Source: Pyxidicoccus xibeiensis (GTDB lineage: Bacteria; Myxococcota; Myxococcia; Myxococcales; Myxococcaceae). Taken from it: a stretch of DNA of 64,000 nt. Below are positions 1 through 7,940 of the stretch, piece by piece. Position numbers and translations under genes: made by a program. The notes under the pieces are model-generated. The model was given only the letters and a program-made list of their open reading frames with translations, searched no databases and was not told the origin of the DNA. The stretch's first letter is position 1, and the number at the start of each line of letters is the position of its first letter. The stretch spans positions 434,001 to 498,000 of the forward strand of contig NZ_JAJVKV010000001.1 of NCBI RefSeq assembly GCF_024198175.1, read 5' to 3'.

Positions 1-1
1 T

Positions 2-340
2 CCCATCGCGCTTCTCGTGGAGGTCATCCCGCCCGAAAGACTGGGGCCGAAGCTCGGCTCCCTGCTCACGGATGAGCAGGTCATGGAGCACTTCGGCCTG
101 AGCACGTCACCGAAGACAGGACGCATCGACGGTCATCTGTTTCTCTGCGTGACAGGCAGGGACGTCCTTACGAAGCCGAGTGCACAGCCAATACGCATCA
201 TGGATCTGCGCCCCGCCGAGACTGCCTTCGTGCTTACACGTGAAACTCGTGAGTCTCCCTGGCACTACCAGGGCGTGGTGCGCTGGTTGGAAGACGAGAA
301 TCGCTGGGCTTTCATCGCCCCCGGCCCCGGTGGGCCCTGA
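2..340 (+). CDS. C-terminal part of an unrecognised protein, truncated by the window edge
   Basis: The frame is open from the first bases, so the gene starts upstream of the window; the GTG at 17 is only an internal codon or a possible late start. About 112 residues are visible, ending at TGA 338-340. I do not recognise the family. No signal peptide, membrane segment or catalytic motif is visible in this part; the last third is rich in Trp and charged residues. It ends 23 bases before a lipoprotein toxin-like gene on the same strand, so it may be in the same operon. Known sitBAI loci of Myxococcus have an accessory gene before the toxin, but I see no sequence feature that proves this is one. 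Confidence 0.6.
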   Translation, partial: PIALLVEVIPPERLGPKLGSLLTDEQVMEHFGLSTSPKTGRIDGHLFLCVTGRDVLTKPSAQPIRIMDLRPAETAFVLTRETRESPWHYQGVVRWLEDENRWAFIAPGPGGP

Positions 341-363
341 TTCAGTCCCGCCGACGAAAAGCC

Positions 364-1170
364 ATGACGCAACCTCGTTCCCAACATCCGTGGATGCTCG
401 TGGGCTGCGTGCTCCTCGGAGCCTGCGCGGGCACGCCCCGCCCACGTCACGAAGCCCCCTACCGCCTCGACACCGTGACGAACGCCTGCCGGCAGAGCCC
501 GGCCCACTGCGCCGCCCTTGCCGGGAAGGAGACAGCGGGGCACACCGTGGCTGCGGCGGCCCTCACAGGCCAGGTGGTCGTCCGCGCGCTGGAAGAACCG
601 GTCAGGGACCTCATTGACGCGACGCTGGCCGGTTGCGCCGACCTGGCACGCTCGGAAGTCCTGCTCCGGCACCGTAAGGACTTCACGGGCCAGAGCCCTT
701 CAAAAGAGGAGTGCGACCAGCAGGTGAAGGACGCGGCGGGCAGGCGCGTGAGCCGGGCCATGCAGTTGGGCACGGAGATGCACCAGGTTGCACGCCAGTG
801 CGTGGAGGAGCGGTTGGGCCAGCTGCGCCCAGGAGGTTTCAGTCTGGAGCCGCATTATCGCTACGACTTCAGGTCCGGGCAGACGCAGCACATTCCCGAA
901 GAGGACGTCGCGGCGCTGAGGCAGTCCGGCAATGGGGGCGAGTTGCTGGGAACGCTCGTTCCCGACGTCGTGATTCACGATGGGAATCCGCTCCACATCC
1001 AGGCCGTCTATGACTTCAAGTTCCCATGCTTCCACCTCGATGACATGCCGCGATGGGACGCGTACCCGCAAGGGCATCCGCACCATGCCTTCGATCAAGG
1101 GCGGCTATATAGAACAGCGTTGAGAGCGCCGATCGCACGCGTGGCCCCCAGAATTGGAGTCCAGCGATGA
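364..1170 (+). CDS. lipoprotein with C-terminal PD-(D/E)xK nuclease motif, SitA-like polymorphic toxin candidate
   Basis: A 268-residue protein with a hydrophobic N-terminus and a lipobox LGAC (Cys21), so it is probably exported and lipidated. Residues 40-150 are helical and Cys-rich. The C-terminal 70 residues contain Pro200-Asp201 followed by Asp217-Phe-Lys219, which is the PD-(D/E)xK pattern of restriction-fold nucleases, then a Gln245/Tyr249 helix typical of that fold. Known family context: myxobacteria transfer lipoprotein toxins (SitA) by outer-membrane exchange, and kin carry the matching immunity gene. The next gene overlaps the stop by ATGA and encodes a DUF3396 protein, a known immunity family. 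The toxin role is inferred from architecture and neighbour. Base composition is lower in GC than the window's core genes. Confidence 0.7.
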   Translation: MTQPRSQHPWMLVGCVLLGACAGTPRPRHEAPYRLDTVTNACRQSPAHCAALAGKETAGHTVAAAALTGQVVVRALEEPVRDLIDATLAGCADLARSEVLLRHRKDFTGQSPSKEECDQQVKDAAGRRVSRAMQLGTEMHQVARQCVEERLGQLRPGGFSLEPHYRYDFRSGQTQHIPEEDVAALRQSGNGGELLGTLVPDVVIHDGNPLHIQAVYDFKFPCFHLDDMPRWDAYPQGHPHHAFDQGRLYRTALRAPIARVAPRIGVQR

Positions 1171-2075
1171 GCAGTCACCATCCCCGGATTCGTCTCCGAA
1201 AGCCCAATGGCGTCCCCATCGCGCGTGACGCGCTGAGCATCAACTTCTACATGCGCCATCCGCATCATGAGTTGGCACCCAGGCTCATCCAATCCATCGA
1301 GCGCTACCGACGCGCGATGGGCAGTGAGGTCCTTGGCGATTACTCGTACGAGGGTTGCGGATGGGAGGAACTCAACGACTCAGGCTGGGAGCGCATCCGC
1401 CAGGAACTGCTTGAGGTTCCCTGCCCCATCCTCGAGCTGAAAGAGATAACAAGTGGAGAGCAGCGATATCGCCTCGACTATTTCGGTTCATATGGCGCTC
1501 TCGTGGGGCCGCCTTCAGAAGACCCCAAGACGGTATGCGCGGTCAGCTTCTGGCTGCCCACCGAGTACCTGGAGGAGCACGGGCCGGGGCAGGTGCGCGA
1601 GCTGGCGCTGGAGCTCGCCGCCCCGCTCCCCTTCGGCTCTGGCCACGCGGGCTTCGCCTTCAACACCGAGCACGACCTGCTCTATGCGAAGCCTGAGCTT
1701 CGCAAGCTGTGCTTCCTCCATCCCGGCATGGATGCCCCCAGACTCAGCACGCTCGCGATGGAGCTTGGCACGAAGGTCCGCTCGGCCTCGTGGCTGACCT
1801 TCCTGGGCCAGCCCGTGCTGGGAGAACTCGGGGGCCCTGCCGGCCTCCGCTCCCGGTTGCACTCCCCGGACGTCACCGTGCAGGAACTGGAAGGCGAGCG
1901 CGTCGTCGTCACCCTGGGCCCCTGGCCGGAAGCGGGCGAAGACGGACGCATGCCCCCGGCCTACCGGGAGCTGGCACGTGTCCTGGAGCCCTGGCTCTTC
2001 CACGAGCAGTGCCTGCGCGATCCGACCCTCACCCCGGAAGAACTGCGCCGCTGGGAGCGCCGCCTTCTCGACTGA
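1167..2075 (+). CDS. DUF3396 (type VI immunity-like) family protein, probable immunity to the upstream toxin
   Basis: A 302-residue cytosolic protein without signal peptide. The N-terminal region (ALSINFYMRHPHHELAPRL) and the overall layout match the DUF3396 family, which includes immunity proteins to secreted effectors and is often found beside polymorphic toxins in myxobacteria. The ATG at 1167 overlaps the toxin stop codon by four bases, so the two are translationally coupled. The first half has a lower GC content than the second, as if the N-terminal part were of different origin or evolving faster. The immunity role is inferred from family and coupling; direct neutralisation is not visible from sequence. 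Confidence 0.7.
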   Translation: MSSHHPRIRLRKPNGVPIARDALSINFYMRHPHHELAPRLIQSIERYRRAMGSEVLGDYSYEGCGWEELNDSGWERIRQELLEVPCPILELKEITSGEQRYRLDYFGSYGALVGPPSEDPKTVCAVSFWLPTEYLEEHGPGQVRELALELAAPLPFGSGHAGFAFNTEHDLLYAKPELRKLCFLHPGMDAPRLSTLAMELGTKVRSASWLTFLGQPVLGELGGPAGLRSRLHSPDVTVQELEGERVVVTLGPWPEAGEDGRMPPAYRELARVLEPWLFHEQCLRDPTLTPEELRRWERRLLD

Positions 2076-2111
2076 GCTCCGGAAGCATCAAGGGTTCCCG
2101 CGTGTGCCGCG

Positions 2112-5100
2112 TCACCCCACCCCGCCCTCGCCACCGAAGCGCAGCAGGGCCAGCAGCTGGTCCGGGGACAGGGCCGCCGCGCCGTCGGCCTCGGACAACA
2201 GGCTGTCGGCCAGCTCGCGCTTCTCCGCGTGCAGCGCGAGGATGGCCTCCTCCAGCGTCCCCTCGGACACCAGTCGCGACACGGTGACAGGCTTCGTCTG
2301 CCCAATCCGGTGCGCCCGGTCCGTGGCCTGGTCCTCCACCGCCGGGTTCCACCACGGGTCCAGGTGGATGACGTGGTCCGCCGCCGTGAGGTTGAGCCCC
2401 GTGCCACCCGCCTTCAGCGAGATGAGGAACATCTCCCCCTCCCCTCGCTGGAACGCCTCCACCCGCGCCTGCCGCTCCGCCGGCGGCGTCTGCCCGTCCA
2501 GGTACTGCATGGCCACGCCCCGCGCCTCCAGCGCCTCGCGCACCAGCGCCAGGTGCTTCACGAACTGGCTGAACACGAGCGCCTTGCCACCCTCGGCGCG
2601 TACCGTGTCCACCAACTCCAGCAGCCGCTCCAGCTTCGACGAGGGCAGCGCCGAGTCTCCATCCACCAGCCGCGGGTGGCACGCCGCCAGCCGCAGCCGG
2701 GTGAGCGCCGCCAGCATCGCGAAGCGCTGCTCCGGCCCTGGCGCCTCGCCCAGCTGCGCCAGCGCGGCCAGCCGCACGTCGTCATAGAGACGGCGCTCAC
2801 CCTCGGACAAGGCGACGGGCACCACCGTCTCGATTCGCGCAGGCAGCTCTCTCGCCACCTGGGCCTTGGTGCGGCGCAGCAGGAAGGGCCTCACCACCCG
2901 CGCCAGCGACGCGCGGGCATGCGCGTCCTTCGCGCGTTCTATGGGCACGGAGAAGCGCTCACGGAAGGACTCTCGGCTGCCAAGCAGCCCCGGGAAGAGC
3001 AGCGCGTACAGGCTCCACAGCTCCGACAGGCTGTTTTCCACTGGCGTGCCAGTGAGGGCCACGCGGGCTCCGGCATTCACCGCGCGCACAGCACGGGCGC
3101 GGGCTGTGTCCGGGTTCTTCACCGCCTGCGCCTCATCGACGATGAACGTCGCGAAAGCCACGCTGGCGAAGCGCTCGGCATCCCGCACGAGCAGCCCGTA
3201 GCTGGCGACCAGCACATCTCTCGGCCCCAGCGACTCCAGCAGCGCCTCGCGCTCCGCCTCGCGGTAGGAGTGCACGCGCAGCGAGGGCGCGAAGCGCGCC
3301 GCCTCCCTCACCCAGTTGAAGCCCACGGAGGTTGGCGCCACCACCAGGGCAGGCCCCTCGCCCGCGCGGTGCAGCAGCAGCGCCAGGGCCTGCAGCGTCT
3401 TGCCCAGCCCCATGTCGTCCGCGAGGCATGCGCCCGCGCCCCACGCCGCCAGCCGCGCCATCCACGTGAAGCCCTCGCGCTGGTAGTCGCGCAGCTCCGC
3501 CTTCAGCTTCCGGGGCACCGGCACCTTCATCGCCTGCGCCTGCCGGACGCGGGTGGCGAGCCGGCGCCAGTCAGGAGGGGCCTGCACACGCGCACCGGCC
3601 GCCTCCAGCGCCTCCAGCGCGGGCGCCGCCGCCGCGCCCACCTCCAGCCCGTGACGCGTGGGGTGGGCCAGGTCCGCCAGCGAGGCGAGCCGCTCCCTCA
3701 GCTCCTCCGTGAGGCGCAGCCACCGGCCAGGCCCCAGCCGCGCGTAGCGGTTGCCCCGGCGCACGGCCTCCAGCAGCACCGCCAGCTCCACACGCGCCCC
3801 ATCCACCTCCACTCCGCCCTTCACGCCGAACCAGTCGCGCCCCTTCTCCACCCGCACCTTCAGGCCGGACAGGTCCACCCAGCGAGACACCTTCCAGGGC
3901 TGCTCCTCCCACTCCACCCGCACCTCGGGGCCGGTCAGCGGCTCCAGCGCCTCCAGCAGCGCGAGCGAAGACGCCACGTCCTCGCGGGTGAAGCGGTGGG
4001 CGCCCTCGGGTAGCCCCAGGCGCGCGAGCAGCGCGGCGGCCTCGGCACGCTCGGCCTCGAACGCCCGGCGTGCCATGACGCGCTGGCGGCCCCGCTGGCC
4101 CCGCACCACCGGAGCCCCCTCACCGGGCGCCTGCGGCGGGCCCTCCAGCAGTGGACGGACGAGCACCGCTCCCGCCAGGCCCTCCTCGCCCACCGGCCGC
4201 AGGCGCACGAGCAGCCCGCGCGCGGGCTCTACCTCGGTGGCCTCCAGCGACTCGGGGAGCGTCACCGGGAAGCGGGCCTCCAGCCCTCCCAGGCTGGCCA
4301 GCAAGGGCCCGCGTGCGGACACCGGCAACCGGGAGCCATGCTCGCGCAGCGACGTGAGCAACGCGCGGGCCTCGGGCGGCACGGCCACCAGGGTGACGCG
4401 CGGCACCTCCGGCTCCACGAACAGCCAGGGCTCCGTGGCCTGTGACTCCAGGGCTGGCGGACACAGGTCCTCGGGACGCAGCGCGGCGCCCTCCACCGAG
4501 GGCCGGACGCGCAGGGTGCCACCCTCCCCCTCCTCGAAGGTGAAGCCGAGCGAAGCCTCACGCACGCACAGCGGCACGTCGGGGCGCTCAGCGAGGCGCA
4601 GCCGGGGACTGTGCGCGAGCGCGCGCAGGGAGTGGATGAGCAGCGGCCACCCCTCCCGGCGGGCGGAGGTGAAGCCGACGCCGTGGGGCGCCAGCGCGGC
4701 ACTCGCGTCAATCAGGGCGAGCGCCTCCAGCTCTCCAGGCTGGGTGAGCACGGCGCGGACCTGCTCCCTATCCCGCCAGCTCAGCTGCGTGCCCTTGGAG
4801 AAGCCTCCCCTCTTCATCGGCCGGTGGACGTAGGCCCGTAGCGAGAACCCGCCGGTCAGGGCCCCCTCCAGACGGAACGTGACGGGAAGGACAGGAGCCG
4901 GAACCTCTTGGACGCGGGCGGCGAGCGACGCCTTCTCCAGGGCCCCCAGGAGTTCCTGTCCCGGGATGACGAAGAGCAGCTCGGCCAGCCGCGCGTTGAA
5001 GCCGTGGGACTTGCGCCGGGAGAGCATGTCCAGCACCGCGTCCAGCGCGGTGAGCGCATGAACGCAAGGGGCGTCGCCCTGCGGGGAACACGAGCAGGAC

Positions 5101-6014
5101 AGGCCCGGGCGGCCTTCGAGCAGCGCGAGCGGTGCCAGGGTGACGCGCTCGGCAGCGGCGCGAGCCATACCGGGGTCCTCGCCCGCCTGGGATGACTCCG
5201 AGACGAGCAGGCGCAGCGGACGCTCCAGGAGGGAGACCTCGGCGGGCGCCTCAAGCACACGGGGGACGGCTCGGCCCCGCACGCGCGCCCGCTCCTGGAG
5301 GAGCGCTTCCACCAGGGGCGTCAGGCGCTCATCCGTGGGAGGTGGCCGAGGCGGCGCGGTCGCTTCCTGCTCCAGCCCGCGCCGCACCCGGTCCGCCTCC
5401 GCGCGCAGCCAGGCCCAGGCGGCTTCCTTGAGGACGTCGTTGTCGCGGCTGCGCAGGTAGGCCTTCGCGGCATCGTTGGCGAGCGTCGCGAATACGGAGG
5501 TCTGCGCCAGGTAGCGGAAGACATGGTGCGACTGGAGGAACGCGGGGAGGTACGGGCTCAGCACCGCGATGGAGGCCAGGGCCGCGTGCATGACCTGGTG
5601 GCGCTCCACCCAGTCGCGCAGCGCCATGGGACTGGAGGGACGCAGTTCATCTGAGGAAGGAGCGACGTCGGCAGGACCCCGAGCGTCCCCTGCGTGCCCC
5701 TGCTGACGAAGCCACGCGAGGCCCACGGCGACGACGTGCTTGCAGAAGAACTGGTCCCAGAAGTCGGGGCACTGGCAGTCGAAGACGTTGCCCTCACCAC
5801 TGGCGGAGAGCTGAACGAAGTAGGGCCCCTGCCTGCCCGCTTCCACAGTCCCCGCGACGGACGCACCGTGCTCGCGGACGGACAGGACGCGTTGACGGGC
5901 CAGCAGCTCCTGCCCTTGTTCGAAGAGGCGCTTGCCTGCCTCCTCCCGGAGCAGGTCCTCGGTCAGCCAGTGGCGGAGGGGGGAGGAAGCTGGAGCAGAG
6001 GGCAGACCGAGCAT
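2112..6014 (-). CDS. SNF2-family helicase with N-terminal SWIM zinc finger
   Basis: A 1300-residue Swi2/Snf2-type DNA-dependent ATPase. Near the N-terminus Cys80-x-Cys82 and Cys91-x-His93 form a SWIM zinc finger, usually a nucleic-acid or protein binding module. The middle part (roughly residues 100-830) is poorly defined. The motor fills the last third: Walker A DDMGLGKTLQ near residue 865, the Walker B variant VDEAQ near 960, and the motif VI region QATDRAHRIGQ near 1231. The length and domain order fit the bacterial SWIM/SNF2 proteins, thought to move on DNA or displace bound proteins during repair or transcription; the exact role is unknown. The start ATG at 6014 directly precedes the conserved N-terminal region. 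It is convergent with the immunity gene (36 bp gap). Confidence 0.9.
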   Translation of the reverse strand: MLGLPSAPASSPLRHWLTEDLLREEAGKRLFEQGQELLARQRVLSVREHGASVAGTVEAGRQGPYFVQLSASGEGNVFDCQCPDFWDQFFCKHVVAVGLAWLRQQGHAGDARGPADVAPSSDELRPSSPMALRDWVERHQVMHAALASIAVLSPYLPAFLQSHHVFRYLAQTSVFATLANDAAKAYLRSRDNDVLKEAAWAWLRAEADRVRRGLEQEATAPPRPPPTDERLTPLVEALLQERARVRGRAVPRVLEAPAEVSLLERPLRLLVSESSQAGEDPGMARAAAERVTLAPLALLEGRPGLSCSCSPQGDAPCVHALTALDAVLDMLSRRKSHGFNARLAELLFVIPGQELLGALEKASLAARVQEVPAPVLPVTFRLEGALTGGFSLRAYVHRPMKRGGFSKGTQLSWRDREQVRAVLTQPGELEALALIDASAALAPHGVGFTSARREGWPLLIHSLRALAHSPRLRLAERPDVPLCVREASLGFTFEEGEGGTLRVRPSVEGAALRPEDLCPPALESQATEPWLFVEPEVPRVTLVAVPPEARALLTSLREHGSRLPVSARGPLLASLGGLEARFPVTLPESLEATEVEPARGLLVRLRPVGEEGLAGAVLVRPLLEGPPQAPGEGAPVVRGQRGRQRVMARRAFEAERAEAAALLARLGLPEGAHRFTREDVASSLALLEALEPLTGPEVRVEWEEQPWKVSRWVDLSGLKVRVEKGRDWFGVKGGVEVDGARVELAVLLEAVRRGNRYARLGPGRWLRLTEELRERLASLADLAHPTRHGLEVGAAAAPALEALEAAGARVQAPPDWRRLATRVRQAQAMKVPVPRKLKAELRDYQREGFTWMARLAAWGAGACLADDMGLGKTLQALALLLHRAGEGPALVVAPTSVGFNWVREAARFAPSLRVHSYREAEREALLESLGPRDVLVASYGLLVRDAERFASVAFATFIVDEAQAVKNPDTARARAVRAVNAGARVALTGTPVENSLSELWSLYALLFPGLLGSRESFRERFSVPIERAKDAHARASLARVVRPFLLRRTKAQVARELPARIETVVPVALSEGERRLYDDVRLAALAQLGEAPGPEQRFAMLAALTRLRLAACHPRLVDGDSALPSSKLERLLELVDTVRAEGGKALVFSQFVKHLALVREALEARGVAMQYLDGQTPPAERQARVEAFQRGEGEMFLISLKAGGTGLNLTAADHVIHLDPWWNPAVEDQATDRAHRIGQTKPVTVSRLVSEGTLEEAILALHAEKRELADSLLSEADGAAALSPDQLLALLRFGGEGGVG

Positions 6015-6109
6015 GCCCTGGGAAACTACCCATGGGATGGGCAGGATTCCATCCCTGCTGGCAGGTCACCTTCCTCCGGCTCCAGGCCGTAACCCGGTCC
6101 CCCGGTCCG

Positions 6110-6652
6110 TCAGGCGCCGAGCACGCCGCGCAGCACGTCCTGGAAGTAGTTGATGCTGCCGACGTGGGTCTGGTGGTGCTTGGCGGACTGGTGGAGGCGC
6201 TCGACGACGGCCTCGAACTCGGCCTGGCTGACGTCACGCAGGGACATGTAGAGGCGAGCGGCGCCCTGGAGGTACGAGAAGAGGGGGTTGCGGTCGGTGC
6301 CGTCGGGGCGGCGCAGGAGGTGGCGGTAGAGCCGCTCGAACTCCTGGTCCGTCTCCGTGTTGCGCACGGCGCGGCAGTAGCCCGCGGCGGTGGCCTCGAT
6401 GACGAAGAAGAACGGGTGGTACTCGGGGGGCGGGGCCTTGGCGAAGCTGGGCGGCTGCTTGTCGCCGGTCCACAGCTTGGAGATGGGCTGGAGCGTCACG
6501 TGGGTGAGCTGCTCGCTGGCGCGCACCTGGACGCGCGGGCCCGCGGGCAGCACGCGCTTCGAGTCCTCCCACTCCACGGCGACATACAGGCGGTCCGGCT
6601 CATCCACCTTCACGCCCGCCTTCTCCAGCTCCGCCACGGCATTCGCATCCAT
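6110..6652 (-). CDS. conserved myxobacterial hypothetical protein
   Basis: I do not recognise a named domain. The 180-residue product starting at ATG 6652 is cytosolic in appearance, has no signal peptide, and is predicted mostly alpha-helical in its second half, with many aromatic residues. An upstream in-frame GTG at 6721 would add 23 low-complexity residues and is less likely. The gene lies 95 bp upstream of the SNF2 helicase on the same strand and may be co-transcribed with it. Its 5' side faces the winged-helix gene across a 143-bp divergent intergenic region that holds three operator-like dyads, so it might share their control. Confidence 0.75.
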   Translation of the reverse strand: MDANAVAELEKAGVKVDEPDRLYVAVEWEDSKRVLPAGPRVQVRASEQLTHVTLQPISKLWTGDKQPPSFAKAPPPEYHPFFFVIEATAAGYCRAVRNTETDQEFERLYRHLLRRPDGTDRNPLFSYLQGAARLYMSLRDVSQAEFEAVVERLHQSAKHHQTHVGSINYFQDVLRGVLGA

Positions 6653-6728
6653 CTCGTTTCGCTCCTCCGCCCCCTCTCTACCCCGCCCCGGCCCATGCGT
6701 GCACCCGGCTTCGCGAGGCACCGTATCA

Positions 6729-6783
6729 CCAATACTCTTGGCAATATCGCCAATGATACTGGCATTACCACCAAGAGCATTGG
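6729..6783. promoter_or_regulatory. array of three 13-bp dyads (CCAA-N5-TTGG type) with 21-bp spacing
   Basis: Three 13-bp inverted repeats are visible: CCAATACTCTTGG at 6729-6741, CCAATGATACTGG at 6750-6762 and CCAAGAGCATTGG at 6771-6783. Start-to-start distance is 21 bp both times, two turns of the helix, so three bound dimers would sit on one face of the DNA. The outer two are also near-perfect inverted repeats of each other (13 of 14 bases if one base is added). The array ends 12 bp before the GTG of the winged-helix gene, so bound protein would block its promoter. The natural reading is an autoregulatory operator for that regulator; the divergent gene at 6652 could also be controlled. 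Confidence 0.7.
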
Positions 6784-6795
6784 TAGATTCGCTTC

Positions 6796-7140
6796 GTGCT
6801 CGACGAAGAGGGTTCTCAGCTCTTTGGTACTTCGACCAGGACGGCAGTGCTCGTGGCCATCCGTCTGCTCGAGGAAACCTATCCGAGCGAGTTGGCGGAG
6901 CTGATCGGCGTACGCCCTTTCACCGTCCAATCGATTCTGACGTCGCTCGAGCGGGAAGCGATCGTCGTCAGCCGGTTGATGGGGCGAACCCGTACGGTCT
7001 CCCTGAACCCTCGATACTTCGCGCACGCCGAACTCAGCGCGCTGCTTTGGAAGCTCGGAGAGCACGACGTGGACCTTCAAACCAAGCTGGCTGCACGACG
7101 GCGCCGTCCCCGCCGCGCTGGCAAGCCGGGGCTCTTATGA
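6796..7140 (+). CDS. small winged-helix DNA-binding protein, likely antitoxin/repressor of the downstream nucleotidyltransferase
   Basis: A 114-residue protein. Residues about 15-70 (LVAIRLLEETYPSELAELIG, then TVQSILTSLERE) have the helix-turn-helix plus beta-wing layout of MarR/ArsR-type regulators, ending in a basic tail. GTG 6796 is the first possible start: an in-frame TAG sits at 6784-6786. There is no Shine-Dalgarno sequence, so a leaderless or very short leader mRNA is likely. The stop overlaps the next ATG by four bases (ATGA). In AbiE-type type IV toxin-antitoxin systems the antitoxin is a winged-helix autorepressor and the toxin a nucleotidyltransferase; this pair has the same plan but a much shorter regulator. 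GC is lower than in flanking genes. Confidence 0.75.
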   Translation: MLDEEGSQLFGTSTRTAVLVAIRLLEETYPSELAELIGVRPFTVQSILTSLEREAIVVSRLMGRTRTVSLNPRYFAHAELSALLWKLGEHDVDLQTKLAARRRRPRRAGKPGLL

Positions 7141-7673
7141 TCGAACCCACGACATCGCTCACGGACGTTGCCTTCGCCGTGTGCACAGCACTGGATCGCC
7201 AGGGCTTCCACGCAGTGCTCACTGGCGGAAGCGCAGCGACCTACTACGCGCCGGAGGCGTACCAATCAAAGGACCTCGACTTTGTGCTCACCCTCAGGGG
7301 AACGGGTGGCGCAGCAGCGCTCGCTACGATCGGCTTCGCCAAAAAGGGAGACTTCTACCGTCACCCGCGCTCGCCCTTCCCTTTGGAGTTTCCGAACGGG
7401 CCGCTGGCAGTGGGTGACGACTTGATCACGAACTGGAGCACCGTCCGTCGTGACGACGAGGTGCTATACGTCCTGTCGCCTACCGACTCATGCCGTGACC
7501 GACTCGCGTCCTATCTCTTCTGGAACGACTTCAGCGGCCTGGAACAGGCGCTTGCCGTCTTCCACGCACGGGCCAATGAGGTGGACCTGAACGTCATCAA
7601 GGACTGGTGCCGGCGTGAGGGCCACAGCCAGAAGTTCGGCCTGTTCGCGTCACGCATTGGCGCCTCGACCTGA
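7137..7673 (+). CDS. nucleotidyltransferase-fold protein (AbiEii/MNT-like), probable toxin partner
   Basis: A 178-residue protein with the DNA polymerase beta superfamily signature: Gly30-Gly31-Ser32 followed by Asp46-x-Asp48 (SKDLDFV), and a possible third acidic ligand Glu84 in PFPLEFPNGPL. These residues bind Mg-NTP in minimal nucleotidyltransferases, several of which are toxins that modify tRNA. The ATG at 7137 overlaps the winged-helix gene stop, so the two are coupled. A perfect 10-bp hairpin (TTTTGCCCAC / GTGGGCAAAA, 7700-7727) follows 26 bases after the stop but has no U-tract in this direction. Function as toxin is inferred; a role as antibiotic or tRNA nucleotidyltransferase is also possible. 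Confidence 0.75.
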   Translation: MIEPTTSLTDVAFAVCTALDRQGFHAVLTGGSAATYYAPEAYQSKDLDFVLTLRGTGGAAALATIGFAKKGDFYRHPRSPFPLEFPNGPLAVGDDLITNWSTVRRDDEVLYVLSPTDSCRDRLASYLFWNDFSGLEQALAVFHARANEVDLNVIKDWCRREGHSQKFGLFASRIGAST

Positions 7674-7723
7674 CGACTCTCCAAGTGGAGGTTCCCGCAT
7701 TTTGCCCACGGCGTTCTGTGGGC

Positions 7724-7758
7724 AAAAAAGAAGGGCTCCGAACCGAAGTTCAAAGCCC
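7724..7758 (-). terminator. intrinsic terminator of tRNA-Phe
   Basis: Read on the minus strand, a GGGCT/AGCCC stem with an 11-nt loop is followed by TTCTTTTTT (7732-7724). It begins 21 bases after the tRNA 3' end, the expected place for a tRNA terminator. Confidence 0.75.
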
Positions 7759-7779
7759 CGAAATCTCTTCAACTTTCTG

Positions 7780-7852
7780 TGCCCAGAGCCGGAATCGAAC
7801 CAGCGACACGGGGATTTTCAGTCCCCTGCTCTACCAACTGAGCTATCTGGGC
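7780..7852 (-). tRNA. tRNA-Phe (GAA)
   Basis: The minus strand folds as a standard 73-nt cloverleaf: 7-bp acceptor stem GCCCAGA/TCTGGGC, D arm GCTC/GAGC, anticodon stem GGGGA/TCCCC with loop CTGAAAA (anticodon GAA, Phe), T arm with TTCGATT loop, and discriminator A at 7780. CCA is not encoded. A U-rich terminator follows. Confidence 0.97.
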
Positions 7853-7940
7853 GAGAGGTCACCGCGAGAAACAGCGCCCTCTTACCGAGCCCATCCCTCA
7901 CCCGTCAACATCCATTTTGACGGGCCTCCTCGCACTGCCC

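Noticed and set aside
2229-4013. Long plus-strand frame across the SNF2 helicase gene
   Set aside because: Antisense shadow: Arg/Gln/His/Leu-rich translation without known domains, while the minus strand has a complete helicase.
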